A stretch of DNA of 64,000 nucleotides from Polynucleobacter sp. Its GTDB lineage: Bacteria > Pseudomonadota > Gammaproteobacteria > Burkholderiales > Burkholderiaceae_D. The position numbers and the translations under genes are program-made. The stretch is taken from positions 1 to 64,000 of the forward strand of contig JAIPCX010000013.1 of assembly GCA_021737945.1 (NCBI GenBank), given 5' to 3'. The stretch's first letter is position 1; each line of letters begins with the position of its first letter. Under the pieces are notes generated by a model that searched no databases, was not told the origin of the DNA, and worked only from the letters and a program-made list of their open reading frames with translations. This document shows, piece after piece, positions 16,664 through 27,203 of the stretch.

Positions 16664-19600
16664 GCGTACCGATATAAAAAGTATTCTCATCATCGGTGCG
16701 GGTCCGATCATTATTGGTCAGGCCTGCGAGTTTGATTACTCCGGTGCGCAAGCGTGTAAGGCGCTGCGTGAAGAGGGATACAAAGTTATTCTGGTCAATA
16801 GCAATCCGGCCACCATCATGACCGACCCAGAAATGGCGGACGTGACCTATATCGAACCGATTAACTGGCAGGTTGTCGAGCGCATCATCGATAAAGAAAG
16901 ACCCGATGCTATTTTGCCGACCATGGGTGGTCAGACAGCGTTGAACTGCGCGCTTGATTTGCATCGTCATGGCGTACTCACAAAATATGGTTGCGAATTA
17001 ATCGGCGCCACACCGGAAGCGATTGATAAAGCCGAAGATCGTTCTAAGTTTAAAGATGCGATGACCAAAATTGGTTTGGGCTCGGCAAGCTCTGGCATTG
17101 CACATGATATGACTGAAGCTTGGTCGGTTCAGAGAAAAGTAGGCTTCCCAACGATTATTCGTCCCTCGTTTACGATGGGTGGTTCAGGTGGTGGTATTGC
17201 GTATAACTCAGAAGAATTTGAAGCCATTTGTAAACGTGGCCTAGAAGCTTCGCCCACCAATGAATTGTTGATTGAAGAATCACTGTTGGGTTGGAAAGAA
17301 TTTGAGATGGAAGTCGTGCGAGACCGCAATGATAATTGCATCATTGTGTGCTCCATCGAAAATCTGGATCCTATGGGCGTGCATACCGGTGATTCGATCA
17401 CCGTCGCTCCAGCGCAAACGCTGACGGACAAGGAATACCAGATCATGCGGAATGCCTCGTTGGCGGTGCTGCGTGAAATTGGTGTGGATACGGGCGGCTC
17501 TAATGTTCAGTTTGCGGTTAATCCTAAAGATGGCCGCATGATTGTGATTGAGATGAATCCGCGGGTGTCGCGTTCGTCCGCTTTAGCTTCAAAAGCAACC
17601 GGTTTTCCGATTGCAAAAGTCGCCGCCAAACTGGCGGTGGGTTACACGCTGGATGAATTGCGTAACGAGATTACCGGTGGTGCTACACCTGCATCATTCG
17701 AGCCTTCGATCGATTACGTAGTTACTAAGATTCCACGGTTTGCGTTTGAAAAATTCCCTGCTGCAGATAGTCACCTGACCACGCAAATGAAATCGGTGGG
17801 TGAGGTGATGGCGATTGGTCGTACCTTCCAAGAGTCGTTTCAAAAAGCGTTACGTGGTTTGGAAGTCGGTGTCGATGGCATGAATGAGAAAACCACCGAC
17901 CGTGAAGTCATTGAAGAAGAATTAGGTGAGCCAGGACCAGAACGTATCTGGTATGTGGGTGATGCGTTTGCTCAAGGTTTTACGACAGAAGAAGTGCATC
18001 AACTGACTAAGATTGATCCGTGGTTCTTGGTGCAGATTAAAGAAATTATTGATATAGAACTTTGGTTAGAAACACAGAAAATTTCTGATATCACCAAAGA
18101 GACTTTGTTAGCTTTAAAGCGCAAAGGATTTTCTGATCGGCGCTTGGCAAAATTATTAAAAGTTGAAGATCGTGAAGTGCGTAAATTGCGTCGCATGATG
18201 AATGTGCGGCCGGTGTACAAGCGCGTTGATACCTGCGCCGGCGAGTTCGCCACTGGTACGGCGTATATGTACTCTACGTACGAAGAAGAATGCGAGTCTC
18301 ATCCCACATCACGCAAGAAAATTATGGTGTTGGGCGGTGGCCCGAATCGTATTGGTCAAGGTATTGAATTTGATTATTGCTGCGTGCACGCCGCTTTTGC
18401 GATGCGCGAAGATGGCTATGAAACCATCATGGTCAACTGCAACCCTGAAACCGTATCCACCGATTACGATACGTCGGATCGTTTGTATTTCGAGCCGCTC
18501 ACCTTAGAAGATGTGCTTGAAATCGTTGACAAAGAAAAGCCGGTAGGTGTCATCGTTCAATACGGTGGCCAGACGCCATTGAAGTTGGCCCTCGATCTAG
18601 AAGCGAATGGTGTTCCTATCATTGGTACCAGCCCTGACATGATTGATGCCGCAGAAGACCGCGAGCGGTTTCAAAAACTTTTGCAAGATCTCAAGCTGCG
18701 TCAACCGCCAAACCGTACAGCACGTACCGAAGAACAGGCCTTGGCTTTGGCACAAGAGATTGGCTATCCCTTGGTTGTACGACCTTCGTATGTATTGGGT
18801 GGTCGTGCCATGGAGATCGTGCATGAGCAGCGTGATCTTGAGCGTTACATGCGTGAGGCGGTGAAAGTATCGAACGATTCACCCGTGTTACTTGATCGCT
18901 TTCTAAACGATGCGATTGAAGTGGATGTCGATTGCCTTTCTGATGGTAAGCGCACATTCATCGGTGGTGTGATGGAGCATATCGAGCAGGCGGGTGTTCA
19001 CTCGGGTGACTCTGCATGTTCACTGCCGCCGTATTCGCTCTCTAAAGAAACGATAGACATACTCAAGCAGCAAACCGCCATGATGGCGAAAGGTTTGAAC
19101 GTTGTTGGTTTGATGAATGTGCAATTTGCGATTCAGCAGCAAGAAATTGACGGCAAGATGCAAGATGTGGTCTTTGTACTAGAAGTTAATCCACGCGCAT
19201 CACGCACCGTGCCTTATGTATCTAAAGCTACCGGATTGCAATTGGCCAAAATCGCTGCGCGTTGCATGGTTGGGCAATCGCTGGACAGTCAAGGTATTGG
19301 TAATGAAGTCGAGCCGCCTTATTTCAGTGTCAAAGAAGCGGTCTTCCCGTTTAATAAATTCCCGGGTGTAGATACGATTCTTGGTCCAGAGATGAAGTCG
19401 ACCGGTGAAGTGATGGGCGTTGGCAAAACTTTTGGAGAAGCTTTCGTAAAATCGCAACTCGGCGCCAGCATTCGCATGCCAACCTCAGGTAAAGTTTTTC
19501 TGTCTGTAAAAAACAGTGACAAGCCGCGTGCTGTCGAAGTAGCCCAGGCCTTAGTGACCATAGGATTTACTGTGGTGGCTACGAAAGGTACAGCTGCCGC

Positions 19601-19886
19601 TATTGCCGCTGCGGGCATACCTGTCGAGACAGTCAATAAAGTCGCCGAAGGCAGGCCGCATGTGGTCGATATGATTAAGAATAATGAAATCGCGCTGGTG
19701 ATTAACACCGTCGAAGAAAAACGCACCGCTATTCATGATTCACGCACCATACGAACGTCTGCATTGGCTGCGCGAGTGACTACCTACACGACGATTGCTG
19801 GAGCAGAGGCCGCCGTTGAAGGCATGGCGCACTTAGACCAGCTGCATGTGTACGATTTACAAAGCATGCATGCGTCGCTGCATTAA
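16656..19886 (+). CDS. carB: Carbamoyl phosphate synthase, large subunit
   Basis: The 1076-residue protein has the expected two homologous ATP-grasp halves (starting with [13 protein letters not shown] and again with [17 protein letters not shown] near residue 555), an oligomerisation region between them, and a C-terminal MGS-like allosteric domain from about residue 940 ([10 protein letters not shown]). It makes carbamoyl phosphate from bicarbonate, ATP and the ammonia from CarA. The length is normal and no lesion is visible. It overlaps carA by 8 bases. Confidence 0.98.
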   Translation: MAKRTDIKSILIIGAGPIIIGQACEFDYSGAQACKALREEGYKVILVNSNPATIMTDPEMADVTYIEPINWQVVERIIDKERPDAILPTMGGQTALNCALDLHRHGVLTKYGCELIGATPEAIDKAEDRSKFKDAMTKIGLGSASSGIAHDMTEAWSVQRKVGFPTIIRPSFTMGGSGGGIAYNSEEFEAICKRGLEASPTNELLIEESLLGWKEFEMEVVRDRNDNCIIVCSIENLDPMGVHTGDSITVAPAQTLTDKEYQIMRNASLAVLREIGVDTGGSNVQFAVNPKDGRMIVIEMNPRVSRSSALASKATGFPIAKVAAKLAVGYTLDELRNEITGGATPASFEPSIDYVVTKIPRFAFEKFPAADSHLTTQMKSVGEVMAIGRTFQESFQKALRGLEVGVDGMNEKTTDREVIEEELGEPGPERIWYVGDAFAQGFTTEEVHQLTKIDPWFLVQIKEIIDIELWLETQKISDITKETLLALKRKGFSDRRLAKLLKVEDREVRKLRRMMNVRPVYKRVDTCAGEFATGTAYMYSTYEEECESHPTSRKKIMVLGGGPNRIGQGIEFDYCCVHAAFAMREDGYETIMVNCNPETVSTDYDTSDRLYFEPLTLEDVLEIVDKEKPVGVIVQYGGQTPLKLALDLEANGVPIIGTSPDMIDAAEDRERFQKLLQDLKLRQPPNRTARTEEQALALAQEIGYPLVVRPSYVLGGRAMEIVHEQRDLERYMREAVKVSNDSPVLLDRFLNDAIEVDVDCLSDGKRTFIGGVMEHIEQAGVHSGDSACSLPPYSLSKETIDILKQQTAMMAKGLNVVGLMNVQFAIQQQEIDGKMQDVVFVLEVNPRASRTVPYVSKATGLQLAKIAARCMVGQSLDSQGIGNEVEPPYFSVKEAVFPFNKFPGVDTILGPEMKSTGEVMGVGKTFGEAFVKSQLGASIRMPTSGKVFLSVKNSDKPRAVEVAQALVTIGFTVVATKGTAAAIAAAGIPVETVNKVAEGRPHVVDMIKNNEIALVINTVEEKRTAIHDSRTIRTSALAARVTTYTTIAGAEAAVEGMAHLDQLHVYDLQSMHASLH

Positions 19887-19921
19887 ATTGTATTAAACTT
19901 GAACGCTTAAAGTTCAAGCTT

Positions 19922-19956
19922 GAGGGGCTGCGAATTTCCGCAGCCTCTGTGCTTTT
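19922..19956 (+). terminator. Probable terminator after carB
   Basis: A 7-bp perfect stem (GGCTGCG/CGCAGCC, loop AATTTC), extended by two pairs across a bulge, is followed by a short T run (CTTTTAG). A second hairpin, CTTGAAC/GTTCAAG with a 7-base loop, lies just upstream at 19898-19918. The weak T run suggests partial read-through to greA. Confidence 0.6.
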
Positions 19957-19977
19957 AGTCTTGCTAATGGAATCGTT

Positions 19978-20454
19978 ATGAGCTCAGTCCCTATTACTGT
20001 CGTTGGTGCACAATTATTGAAAGATGAATTGCAGCGTTTAAAACACGTTGAGCGCCCTGCTGTTATCAATGCCATTTCTGAGGCGCGTGCACAGGGCGAT
20101 CTTTCAGAAAATGCTGAATACGATGCGGCTAAAGAACGTCAGAGTTTTATCGAAGGCCGTATTGCTGAACTCGAAGGTAAACTCTCTGCAGCTCAAATTA
20201 TTGACCCTACCTTACTTGATGCAGAAGGACGCGTTGTTTTTGCATCCACGGTCACTTTACAAGATCTTGAGAGCGACGAGAACGTTACCTACCAAATTGT
20301 TGGCGACGATGAGGCTGATCTCAAAGTTTCGAAAATTTCTATCAGTTCGCCGATTGCGCGTGCTCTGATCGGTAAATACGCCGGCGACGAAGTTGAGGTG
20401 CAGGCGCCCGCTGGCGTACGCTCATACGAAATCATCGAGGTTAAGTACATCTAA
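19978..20454 (+). CDS. greA: Transcription elongation factor GreA
   Basis: The 158-residue protein has an N-terminal coiled-coil finger with the acidic tip in GDLSENAEYDAAKERQ, and a C-terminal FKBP-like domain (LIGKYAGDEVEVQAP). GreA enters the secondary channel of RNA polymerase and stimulates cleavage of backtracked RNA. The length is typical. A DUF4149 gene follows after 5 bp. Confidence 0.97.
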   Translation: MSSVPITVVGAQLLKDELQRLKHVERPAVINAISEARAQGDLSENAEYDAAKERQSFIEGRIAELEGKLSAAQIIDPTLLDAEGRVVFASTVTLQDLESDENVTYQIVGDDEADLKVSKISISSPIARALIGKYAGDEVEVQAPAGVRSYEIIEVKYI

Positions 20455-20459
20455 GCGCT

Positions 20460-20912
20460 ATGTTGCCGGCACTGATTCCACGGTTGCGCGTTTTACTGGT
20501 TACCTTTTGGGTCGGCAGCATGTGGACCGTTGGCTACGTCGTCGCGCCTTTGCTGTTTGCTACGCTAGCGGATAGATCACAGGCGGGAACGCTTGCCGGA
20601 CTATTTTTTAAAGCCGAGGCGTGGATATCGCTGATTTGTGGCGCATTACTGTTAGCGATCATCTGGACTGAAAGAGAACATCCAACACGCATTCTGCAAA
20701 TCAAACTAGTGATCTGCATGTTGTTATGCACGGTGATTGGTTATTTTGGTTTGCAGCCTTACATGGCTGAGCTGCGTGCTATTGCTGCGCAGTCAGATGG
20801 CATCATGGATGATGCCATGCGTTCGCGATTTGGCATGCTACACGGCGTAGCGAGCGTCATTTATTTAATTCAAAGCGTATTGGCCGTTGGCCTTGTTCTG
20901 AAATCTAAGTAA
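20460..20912 (+). CDS. DUF4149 membrane protein
   Basis: The 150-residue integral membrane protein has about four hydrophobic helices; conserved features include VTFWVGSMWTVGYVVAPLLFA near the N-terminus and a MLHGVASVIYLIQS segment near the C-terminus. This is the DUF4149 family, found between greA and yhbY in many Burkholderiales; its function is unknown. It starts 5 bp after greA and converges on yhbY. Confidence 0.87.
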   Translation: MLPALIPRLRVLLVTFWVGSMWTVGYVVAPLLFATLADRSQAGTLAGLFFKAEAWISLICGALLLAIIWTEREHPTRILQIKLVICMLLCTVIGYFGLQPYMAELRAIAAQSDGIMDDAMRSRFGMLHGVASVIYLIQSVLAVGLVLKSK

Positions 20913-20927
20913 CACGGCGGCTTGCCG

Positions 20928-21392
20928 TTATCTTCCCAGCGAATTTTTCTTCTGACTTGTCTGACGCACCTTAGCGCGTTTGACATTGCCTCCGGCCGTG
21001 ATGCGTTCATTGCCTTTGACCATAAGTTTTTTGATCGTTGGCTTTTTTGTCGGATTGGTTTTGACGATAACCACTTCACGCATGCCTTTGCCGCGAGTCG
21101 CTTTAGCTTCTTTTACGACTTCTTTTTTAGGCCGATACAACACTAATAATTTGCCGATGTGTTGAACGGGCGCGGCCCCAAGTTCTGCGCAGATGCTTTC
21201 ATAGAATCCCAGACGAGCCTCGCGGTCGTCACCCAAAACTCGGACTTTAATCAGGCCGTGTGAGTTCAGGCTAGCGCTGATTTCTTTCATGACGGCAGGC
21301 GTTAGGCCGCCGTCGCCGATCATGACGACGGGGTCCAGACCATGGGCTTGGGAGCGTAGTTCGCTACGTTGGGCAGAAGTGAGTTTTAGCAT
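20928..21392 (-). CDS. yhbY: CRS1/YhbY RNA-binding protein with basic tail
   Basis: Residues 1-95 form the YhbY/CRM domain (LTSAQRSELRSQAHGLDPVVMIGDGGLT, then GLIKVRVLGDDREAR), which binds pre-50S ribosomal particles. The protein is 154 residues long, about 57 more than E. coli YhbY; the extra C-terminal part is rich in Lys and Arg and looks disordered, fitting added rRNA contact. It is divergent from rlmE, the 23S rRNA methyltransferase, so both ribosome-assembly genes share a 120-bp promoter region. Confidence 0.92.
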   Translation of the reverse strand: MLKLTSAQRSELRSQAHGLDPVVMIGDGGLTPAVMKEISASLNSHGLIKVRVLGDDREARLGFYESICAELGAAPVQHIGKLLVLYRPKKEVVKEAKATRGKGMREVVIVKTNPTKKPTIKKLMVKGNERITAGGNVKRAKVRQTSQKKNSLGR

Positions 21393-21512
21393 GAGTCTCT
21401 TTCAAAACCACCATTGTAAGTCAGCGATACCACTCTTTCGTACTTAGAATCTGATTGGATTTAATTTGTCTATGGGGTGTGATGAAACCCTGAGGCATGT
21501 ATCCTCTCGAGT

Positions 21513-22157
21513 ATGGCAAAAAACAAAGCAAACAAGAATTGGCTGCACGGCCATATCAACGACCCTTACGTAAAACTGGCGCAAAAAGATGGCTATCGAG
21601 CACGGGCGGCCTACAAGCTCAAAGAAATCGATGAGGATGAAAAGCTGATTAAGCCGGGGCAGATCATTGTGGATTTGGGTTGTGCGCCGGGCAGCTGGAG
21701 TCAATACGCGCGGCGCAAATTAGCCGGCAAGGAAGGTGGCGGCATCCACGGCATGATTGTTGGATTGGATATGCTCGAGATGGAGCCGATCGCCGATGTA
21801 AATTTTATTTTGGGCGATTTCCGTGAAGAGACGGTTCTGACCCAGCTGGAGTCGCTACTTCAGGGGCAAAGGGTTGATCTGGTGATTTCTGACATGGCAC
21901 CCAACTTGTCAGGGATTGCGGATACGGATGCGGCGCGGGTCGAAGATTTGGTCGATTTGGCAATAGATTTTGCGCGTCAGCACATGAAACCCTCTGGGTC
22001 GCTGCTCGTTAAATGCTTTAATGCCAGTGGTTACACGCAAATTGTTGAAAAATTCCGGGATCAATTTAAGGTAGTCAGCTCTAAAAAACCCAAGGCCAGC
22101 CGGGATAAATCATCCGAAATCTTCCTGTTGGGTAAGGGCTTACGCCACCCCGCCTGA
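21513..22157 (+). CDS. rlmE: 23S rRNA 2'-O-ribose methyltransferase RlmE
   Basis: RlmE (FtsJ/RrmJ) methylates U2552 in the 50S A-loop using S-adenosylmethionine. The 214-residue protein carries the SAM-binding motif [12 protein letters not shown], the catalytic DMAPNLSG, and LLVKCF with the catalytic lysine, after a Lys-rich N-terminus that meets RNA. As in many proteobacteria it is followed by ftsH, with a 199-bp gap holding an inverted repeat. Confidence 0.97.
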   Translation: MAKNKANKNWLHGHINDPYVKLAQKDGYRARAAYKLKEIDEDEKLIKPGQIIVDLGCAPGSWSQYARRKLAGKEGGGIHGMIVGLDMLEMEPIADVNFILGDFREETVLTQLESLLQGQRVDLVISDMAPNLSGIADTDAARVEDLVDLAIDFARQHMKPSGSLLVKCFNASGYTQIVEKFRDQFKVVSSKKPKASRDKSSEIFLLGKGLRHPA

Positions 22158-22234
22158 TCCTTTTATGCCAGCTAAATCAGGCATTCGATGGGCTTTCTGC
22201 GCCGGCGAGCTTTTGCTCTGGAGCCGAGCGTTTC

Positions 22235-22290
22235 CCCAACCCTTGAAAAATCAGGGATTTAGCACCATATCCTTACTGGCAAGGGTTGGG
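22235..22290. promoter_or_regulatory. 11-bp inverted repeat and candidate promoter of ftsH
   Basis: CCCAACCCTTG (22235-22245) and CAAGGGTTGGG (22280-22290) are a perfect inverted repeat with a 34-base spacer. A possible -10 element TAGAAT follows at 22300-22305, so the repeat lies where a regulator would bind upstream of ftsH; it could also form an RNA hairpin on read-through from rlmE. There is no T run, so it is not a standard terminator. Confidence 0.5.
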
Positions 22291-22356
22291 TATTGCGAGT
22301 AGAATTTATTTACTACGCGCTAGACCGCAACTGCCGGTCCGCAATAAGGAGTCTTC

Positions 22357-24234
22357 GTGAATAATATGTTTTCAAAAGCCGCCATCTGGGTTGTCATTGC
22401 CTTGGTGCTATTTACCGTCTTCAAACAGTTCGATGAACGTGGTTTGGCGGGTGGCGCAACGCCCATTCCTTACTCCGATTTCCTTGATGAAGTGAAATCG
22501 CAGCGCATTCGTGAAGCAACGATTGAGGATCGCACGATCATCGCCATCACCAATGATGGTAAAAAAATCAAAGCGACGACGACAAATCTGGATCGCGGCT
22601 TGATTGGTGATTTGGTGAATAACGGCGTGAAATTCGACGTGAAGCAACCTGAGCCGCCATCATTCCTTTCGCAGATTTTTATTTCGTGGTTCCCGATGCT
22701 GCTTTTAATTGGCGTATGGGTTTTCTTCATGCGTCAAATGCAGGGCGGCGGTAAAGGTGGCGCGTTCTCGTTTGGTAAATCCAAAGCGCGCATGCTCGAT
22801 GAACATCAAAACGCTGTCACCTTCGCTGATGTAGCGGGTTGCGATGAAGCGAAAGAAGAAGTTTCTGAGTTGGTCGACTTTTTGCGCGACCCAACCAAAT
22901 TTCAAAAATTAGGTGGTCGTATCCCGCGCGGTGTGCTGATGGTTGGCCCTCCGGGAACCGGTAAAACGTTGTTGGCGCGAGCGATTGCTGGCGAAGCCAA
23001 AGTGCCTTTCTTTACTATTTCTGGTTCTGATTTTGTCGAGATGTTTGTGGGTGTAGGCGCATCGCGTGTGCGCGATATGTTTGAGAATGCAAAAAAACAT
23101 TCACCCTGCATCATCTTTATTGATGAGATCGATGCAGTGGGTCGTCACCGTGGTGCAGGTATGGGCGGTGGTAACGATGAGCGTGAACAAACACTTAATC
23201 AGCTGTTGGTTGAGATGGATGGATTTGAAGCGAATGCGGGTGTGATCGTGATTGCAGCGACCAACCGTTCAGACGTGCTTGATAAAGCCTTGCTGCGTCC
23301 AGGTCGTTTCGACAGACAAGTGGTTGTGGGTCTTCCCGATATTCGCGGTCGTGAACAGATCTTGATGGTTCACATGCGCAAGGTACCTATTGCTCCTGAT
23401 GTGAGAGCCGATGTTCTGGCGCGTGGTACGCCTGGTTTTTCTGGTGCCGATCTCGCAAATCTGGTGAATGAATCAGCATTGTTTGCTGCGCGTCGTAACA
23501 AACGTTTAGTTGAGATGCAGGATTTTGAAGACGCAAAAGACAAGATCGTCATGGGGCCTGAGCGTAAGTCGGCTGTCATGCGCGAAGAAGAACGCCGCAA
23601 TACCGCCTTTCATGAATCAGGTCATGCTGTCGTAGCTAAGCTCTTGCCTAAGGCTGACCCCGTTCATAAAGTAACCATTATGCCGCGTGGTATGGCATTA
23701 GGGTTGACTTGGCAGCTGCCAGAGCACGATCGTGTGAATATGTACAAAGACAAAATGCTAGAGGACATAGCGATTTTGTTTGGCGGTCGAATTGCTGAAG
23801 AAATTTTTATGAATCAAATGTCGACCGGCGCATCAAACGACTTTGAGCGTGCCACCAAACTGGCTCGTGCGATGGTTACTCGCTTTGGTATGTCGGAGTC
23901 CTTGGGTACGATGGTTTACGAAGATTCTGATCAAGATTCTTACTTTGGACGTATGTCATCCAAAACCGTATCCGAAGCGACGCAGCAAAAAGTGGACATG
24001 GAGATTCGTAACATCTTGGATCAGCAATATGCCATGTCGCGCAGTTTGTTGGAGAGAAATCGCGACAAAGTTGAGGCGATGGCGAAAGCCTTGCTCGAAT
24101 GGGAAACCATCGATGCTGATCAAATTAACGACATCATGGCTGGTAGTGAGCCACGTCCCCCGAAAGTGGCGCCCACACCGCGCCCGAGTGATCCACCCGG
24201 CGGTGGTGTTGCGCCAGCCACTGCTCCGGCCTGA
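22357..24234 (+). CDS. ftsH: ATP-dependent zinc metalloprotease FtsH
   Basis: FtsH is a hexameric inner-membrane protease that degrades unassembled membrane proteins and regulators such as LpxC and sigma-32. The 625-residue protein has two membrane helices (about residues 8-24 and 106-125) around a periplasmic domain, an AAA domain with Walker A GPPGTGKT (197-204), Walker [12 protein letters not shown] and SRH, and the zinc motif HESGH (419-423). A Pro-rich C-terminal tail follows. The GTG start has AAGGAG 7 bases upstream. Confidence 0.98.
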   Translation: MNNMFSKAAIWVVIALVLFTVFKQFDERGLAGGATPIPYSDFLDEVKSQRIREATIEDRTIIAITNDGKKIKATTTNLDRGLIGDLVNNGVKFDVKQPEPPSFLSQIFISWFPMLLLIGVWVFFMRQMQGGGKGGAFSFGKSKARMLDEHQNAVTFADVAGCDEAKEEVSELVDFLRDPTKFQKLGGRIPRGVLMVGPPGTGKTLLARAIAGEAKVPFFTISGSDFVEMFVGVGASRVRDMFENAKKHSPCIIFIDEIDAVGRHRGAGMGGGNDEREQTLNQLLVEMDGFEANAGVIVIAATNRSDVLDKALLRPGRFDRQVVVGLPDIRGREQILMVHMRKVPIAPDVRADVLARGTPGFSGADLANLVNESALFAARRNKRLVEMQDFEDAKDKIVMGPERKSAVMREEERRNTAFHESGHAVVAKLLPKADPVHKVTIMPRGMALGLTWQLPEHDRVNMYKDKMLEDIAILFGGRIAEEIFMNQMSTGASNDFERATKLARAMVTRFGMSESLGTMVYEDSDQDSYFGRMSSKTVSEATQQKVDMEIRNILDQQYAMSRSLLERNRDKVEAMAKALLEWETIDADQINDIMAGSEPRPPKVAPTPRPSDPPGGGVAPATAPA

Positions 24235-24253
24235 TGGTCGTCAGTCAACCATA

Positions 24254-24296
24254 AGCAAACTAGCGGGGTGAGGAGAAATCTTCACCCCGTTTGCTT
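24254..24296 (+). terminator. Hairpin after ftsH
   Basis: AGCAAAC-tag-CGGGGTGA pairs with TTCACCCCG-TTTGCTT across a short loop. The stem is strong but the following T run is broken, so partial read-through to folP is likely. Confidence 0.65.
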
Positions 24297-24316
24297 GTCA
24301 ATTTTCTGATTTCTCT

Positions 24317-25198
24317 GTGACTGATTTCCCTGATACTTATTTGCAGTGTGGTCGTTATCGACTGAAAATTAGTGGACCGTCATTTCGTCCGTTGGTTATG
24401 GGTGTCTTGAACGTCACACCCGATTCTTTTTCAGATGGCGGACGCTTTAGCTCACTCGATGCAGCCATCACTCAAGCGGAACTCATGATCGAATCAGGAG
24501 TAGACATTATTGATATTGGTGGCGAGTCGACTCGACCGGGTTCGCCCCCATTATCTATCGAAGAAGAATTACGTCGAGTGATGCCGGTACTGTATGCACT
24601 GCGTGATTGCGGAAAACCGATCTCGGTAGATACGCGTCGACCCGAAGTGATGTATGAAGCGATGATCGCTGGTGTCGATATGATTAATGACATCACCGGC
24701 TTTCGTGATGAAGACAGCTTAAGCTTGCTCAGGGATAGCGACTGCGCATTATGTATTATGCACATGCAGGGCACCCCGCAAACCATGCAGCACGAGCCTA
24801 GTTACGACGATGTCGTGCGTGAGGTGAGTGAGTTTCTCTTACAGAGGGCGGATGCTGCTGCTAGCGAAGGTATAGACCGCCGTCGCTTATGTATCGATCC
24901 TGGATTTGGTTTTGGTAAAACACTGCAGCACAATTTAGAGTTACTAGCGAATATAGGACGTATACAACATCAGTTAAGCTTGCCACTTCTAGCCGGTCTT
25001 TCACGCAAGAGCATGATAGGTAAGTTGACTGATAAACCAGTAGAGCAACGCATGGCTGGCAGTATTGCCGCCGCTTTGTATGCGATAGCACAGGACGCTC
25101 GTATCGTGCGTGTGCATGATGTCGCTGAAACGGTTGACGCGATCAGTGTTTGGCAAACAGCAAAAAATGCGGAAGTTAAAATAAACCCAATCGATTAG
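24317..25198 (+). CDS. folP: Dihydropteroate synthase
   Basis: FolP joins p-aminobenzoate to dihydropterin pyrophosphate in folate synthesis and is the sulfonamide target. The 293-residue TIM-barrel has VMGVLNVTPDSFSDGG, DIIDIGGESTRPG, CIMHMQGTP and the C-terminal RVHDV motif. GTG at 24317 is used as start. The glmM gene follows after 62 bp, the usual ftsH-folP-glmM order. Confidence 0.97.
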   Translation: MTDFPDTYLQCGRYRLKISGPSFRPLVMGVLNVTPDSFSDGGRFSSLDAAITQAELMIESGVDIIDIGGESTRPGSPPLSIEEELRRVMPVLYALRDCGKPISVDTRRPEVMYEAMIAGVDMINDITGFRDEDSLSLLRDSDCALCIMHMQGTPQTMQHEPSYDDVVREVSEFLLQRADAAASEGIDRRRLCIDPGFGFGKTLQHNLELLANIGRIQHQLSLPLLAGLSRKSMIGKLTDKPVEQRMAGSIAAALYAIAQDARIVRVHDVAETVDAISVWQTAKNAEVKINPID

Positions 25199-25260
25199 TG
25201 ATAAAAATCGGCAAGACATAACAAGACACGATAAGACACAACTAAAAAATACAGGACACC

Positions 25261-26601
25261 ATGGCAAGAAAATATTTTGGTACAGACGGCATCCGCGGCA
25301 GCGTGGGCACTGCACCGATTACGCCTGATTTTGTGATGCACTTAGGCCATGCCGCAGGCAAAGTATTAGCGCGATCAGAGAATGCATTGACTGGACGCCC
25401 CACCGTTTTGATTGGCAAAGACACGCGTATTTCAGGCTATATGCTCGAGGCCGCGTTAGAAGCGGGTTTTACCGCTGCAGGCGTTGACGTCTTACTCGCC
25501 GGTCCGATACCGACACCGGCTGTTGCTTACTTAACGCGTGCATTGCGTTTATCTGCTGGCGTGGTGTTATCGGCTTCACACAATCCCTATCAAGATAACG
25601 GCATCAAGTTTTTTTCTGCGCAAGGTAACAAGCTGCCGGATGCGGTTGAAGAAGCGATTGAGACGGCGCTTGAAACGCCTATGGTCTGCGTTACTTCCGA
25701 CAAGCTGGGTCGTGCCAAGCGACTGGATGACGCACGCGGTCGTTATATTGAATTTTGTAAAAGTACCTTTCCAAATGAGCTTGATCTGCGCGGTATCAAG
25801 CTAGTGGTGGATTGTGCTCATGGCGCGGCCTATCACATTGCGCCCGATGTATTTCATGAACTGGGCGCTGAAGTCATCGCGATTGGTAATCAGCCTAACG
25901 GTTTTAATATTAATGAGCGTTGTGGTGCTACGGCACCGCAGGCGCTGTCTGAAGCAGTACGTACCCATAATGCAGATTTAGGTATTGCTCTTGATGGTGA
26001 TGCCGATCGGCTGATTATGGTCGATGCTAGTGGCCGAGTATTCAATGGCGATGAGCTTCTGTATGTGATGGTGAAAGATCGGTTGGCTAACGGCGGTGTC
26101 CAAGGTGCCGTGGGAACCTTGATGACCAACATGGCCGTTGAATCAGCCTTTAAATCCATGGGTGTGGGTTTTGCTCGCGCTAAAGTGGGAGACCGCTACG
26201 TGCTTGAGCTATTGCAGGAACGTGGGTGGCAAATCGGTGGCGAAGGTTCGGGACATCTACTTTTTCTCGATAAGCACACCACAGGTGACGGCATCATCTC
26301 AGCCTTGCAGGTGTTAGCTGCGCTAAGGCACAGCGGCCAAACTCTCTCCGGTATCATCAGCGATATGCAGCTTTGGCCGCAGACCTTGCTTAATGTGAGG
26401 ATTGATCCTGGCTTTGACTGGAAAGCCAGCAAAAATCTGATGGCAGAAAAGGAGCGTGCCGAGGCAGAATTAGGCGAGGCAGGGCGCGTACTAATCCGGC
26501 CCTCAGGCACTGAGCCTCTGCTACGAGTCATGGTGGAAGCGCGCGAGGCATCCCTCGCGAAAGCACTTGCTGAAAGGTTGGCGGCCTGCATTAATACCTG
26601 A
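25261..26601 (+). CDS. glmM: Phosphoglucosamine mutase
   Basis: GlmM converts glucosamine-6-phosphate to glucosamine-1-phosphate for peptidoglycan and LPS. The 446-residue protein starts [11 protein letters not shown], has the phosphoserine loop SASHNP (Ser106), the metal loop DGDADR near 243-248, the sugar loop GGEGSGH, and the phosphate-binding loop [12 protein letters not shown]. The start has AGGA nearby. Downstream are two tRNA genes on the other strand rather than the pst operon found in some related genomes. Confidence 0.98.
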   Translation: MARKYFGTDGIRGSVGTAPITPDFVMHLGHAAGKVLARSENALTGRPTVLIGKDTRISGYMLEAALEAGFTAAGVDVLLAGPIPTPAVAYLTRALRLSAGVVLSASHNPYQDNGIKFFSAQGNKLPDAVEEAIETALETPMVCVTSDKLGRAKRLDDARGRYIEFCKSTFPNELDLRGIKLVVDCAHGAAYHIAPDVFHELGAEVIAIGNQPNGFNINERCGATAPQALSEAVRTHNADLGIALDGDADRLIMVDASGRVFNGDELLYVMVKDRLANGGVQGAVGTLMTNMAVESAFKSMGVGFARAKVGDRYVLELLQERGWQIGGEGSGHLLFLDKHTTGDGIISALQVLAALRHSGQTLSGIISDMQLWPQTLLNVRIDPGFDWKASKNLMAEKERAEAELGEAGRVLIRPSGTEPLLRVMVEAREASLAKALAERLAACINT

Positions 26602-26721
26602 CTATTGCTGGCTCAATTTTGCATATGCGACATGCAACTCGGCACTGTCATCCGTATCTCGCAGCACCACGATGTCTTAATTTAGAAACGTGGGGGCGGT
26701 GATGTAAGTTGTTGATTTTAA

Positions 26722-26798
<77 letters not shown>

Positions 26799-26830
26799 TG
26801 CACGCGGAAACAGAAGCGTTTCCACAAATG

Positions 26831-26866
26831 AAAAAACGGGCTGTCAATGACAACCCGTTTTTTTAG
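26831..26866. terminator. Hairpin between the two tRNA genes
   Basis: AAAACGGG and CCCGTTTT flank a partly paired core, with A and T runs on the outside, so it could act as a rho-independent terminator in either direction. On the reverse strand it lies directly after tRNA-Pro and could limit read-through to tRNA-Arg. Confidence 0.6.
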
Positions 26867-26868
26867 AC

Positions 26869-26945
26869 TGGTCGGAGTACAAGGATTCGAACCTTGGACC
26901 CCCTGCTCCCAAAGCAGGTGCGCTACCGGGCTGCGCCACACTCCG
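26869..26945 (-). tRNA. tRNA-Pro (anticodon TGG)
   Basis: Cloverleaf: acceptor CGGAGTG/TACTCCG, D-arm GCGC/GCGC, anticodon stem CCTGC/GCAGG with loop TTTGGGA, T-arm CAAGG/CCTTG with TTCGAAT, discriminator A and encoded CCA. It is the upstream member of a two-tRNA unit on the reverse strand. Confidence 0.97.
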
Positions 26946-26953
26946 AGAACATA

Positions 26954-26959
26954 ATTATA
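26954..26959 (-). promoter_or_regulatory. -10 element of the tRNA-Pro/tRNA-Arg unit
   Basis: A perfect TATAAT on the reverse strand lies 8 bp upstream of the mature tRNA-Pro 5' end. No good -35 stands at 17 bp; a TTGACA exists but is about 30 bp away. Confidence 0.5.
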
Positions 26960-27180
26960 CCTTAGCCTGCGGCTACCTTGCCACTTTGTTGTCAATAACG
27001 CCAAGCATGTAGGTAATCCCCCCCGTAAGATAGGATTCGCATTAAGTAGAATTTTCTCGTTGTGAGGTGATCTAATTCAAAGGAAAAAAAGCCGATATCC
27101 ACGTGTTTTGGAGTATCCCCCTAATCAACATTCAAAAGTATGCAGCAACGCCGCTTCTGAGTTATCCGGCGTGAACATGC

Positions 27181-27203
27181 AAAAAGGGTCAGAGACCTTT
27201 ACG
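27181..27203 (-). terminator. Terminator overlapping the stop of the first globin-like gene
   Basis: On the reverse strand AAAGGTC-TCT-GACC-CTTTTT forms a short stem with a T run, and begins within the stop codon region of the gene at 27199-28002. Confidence 0.55.

Noticed and set aside
16500-16970. 156-codon reverse frame across carA/carB
   Set aside because: It spans the overlap of two unquestioned genes and shows no family resemblance.
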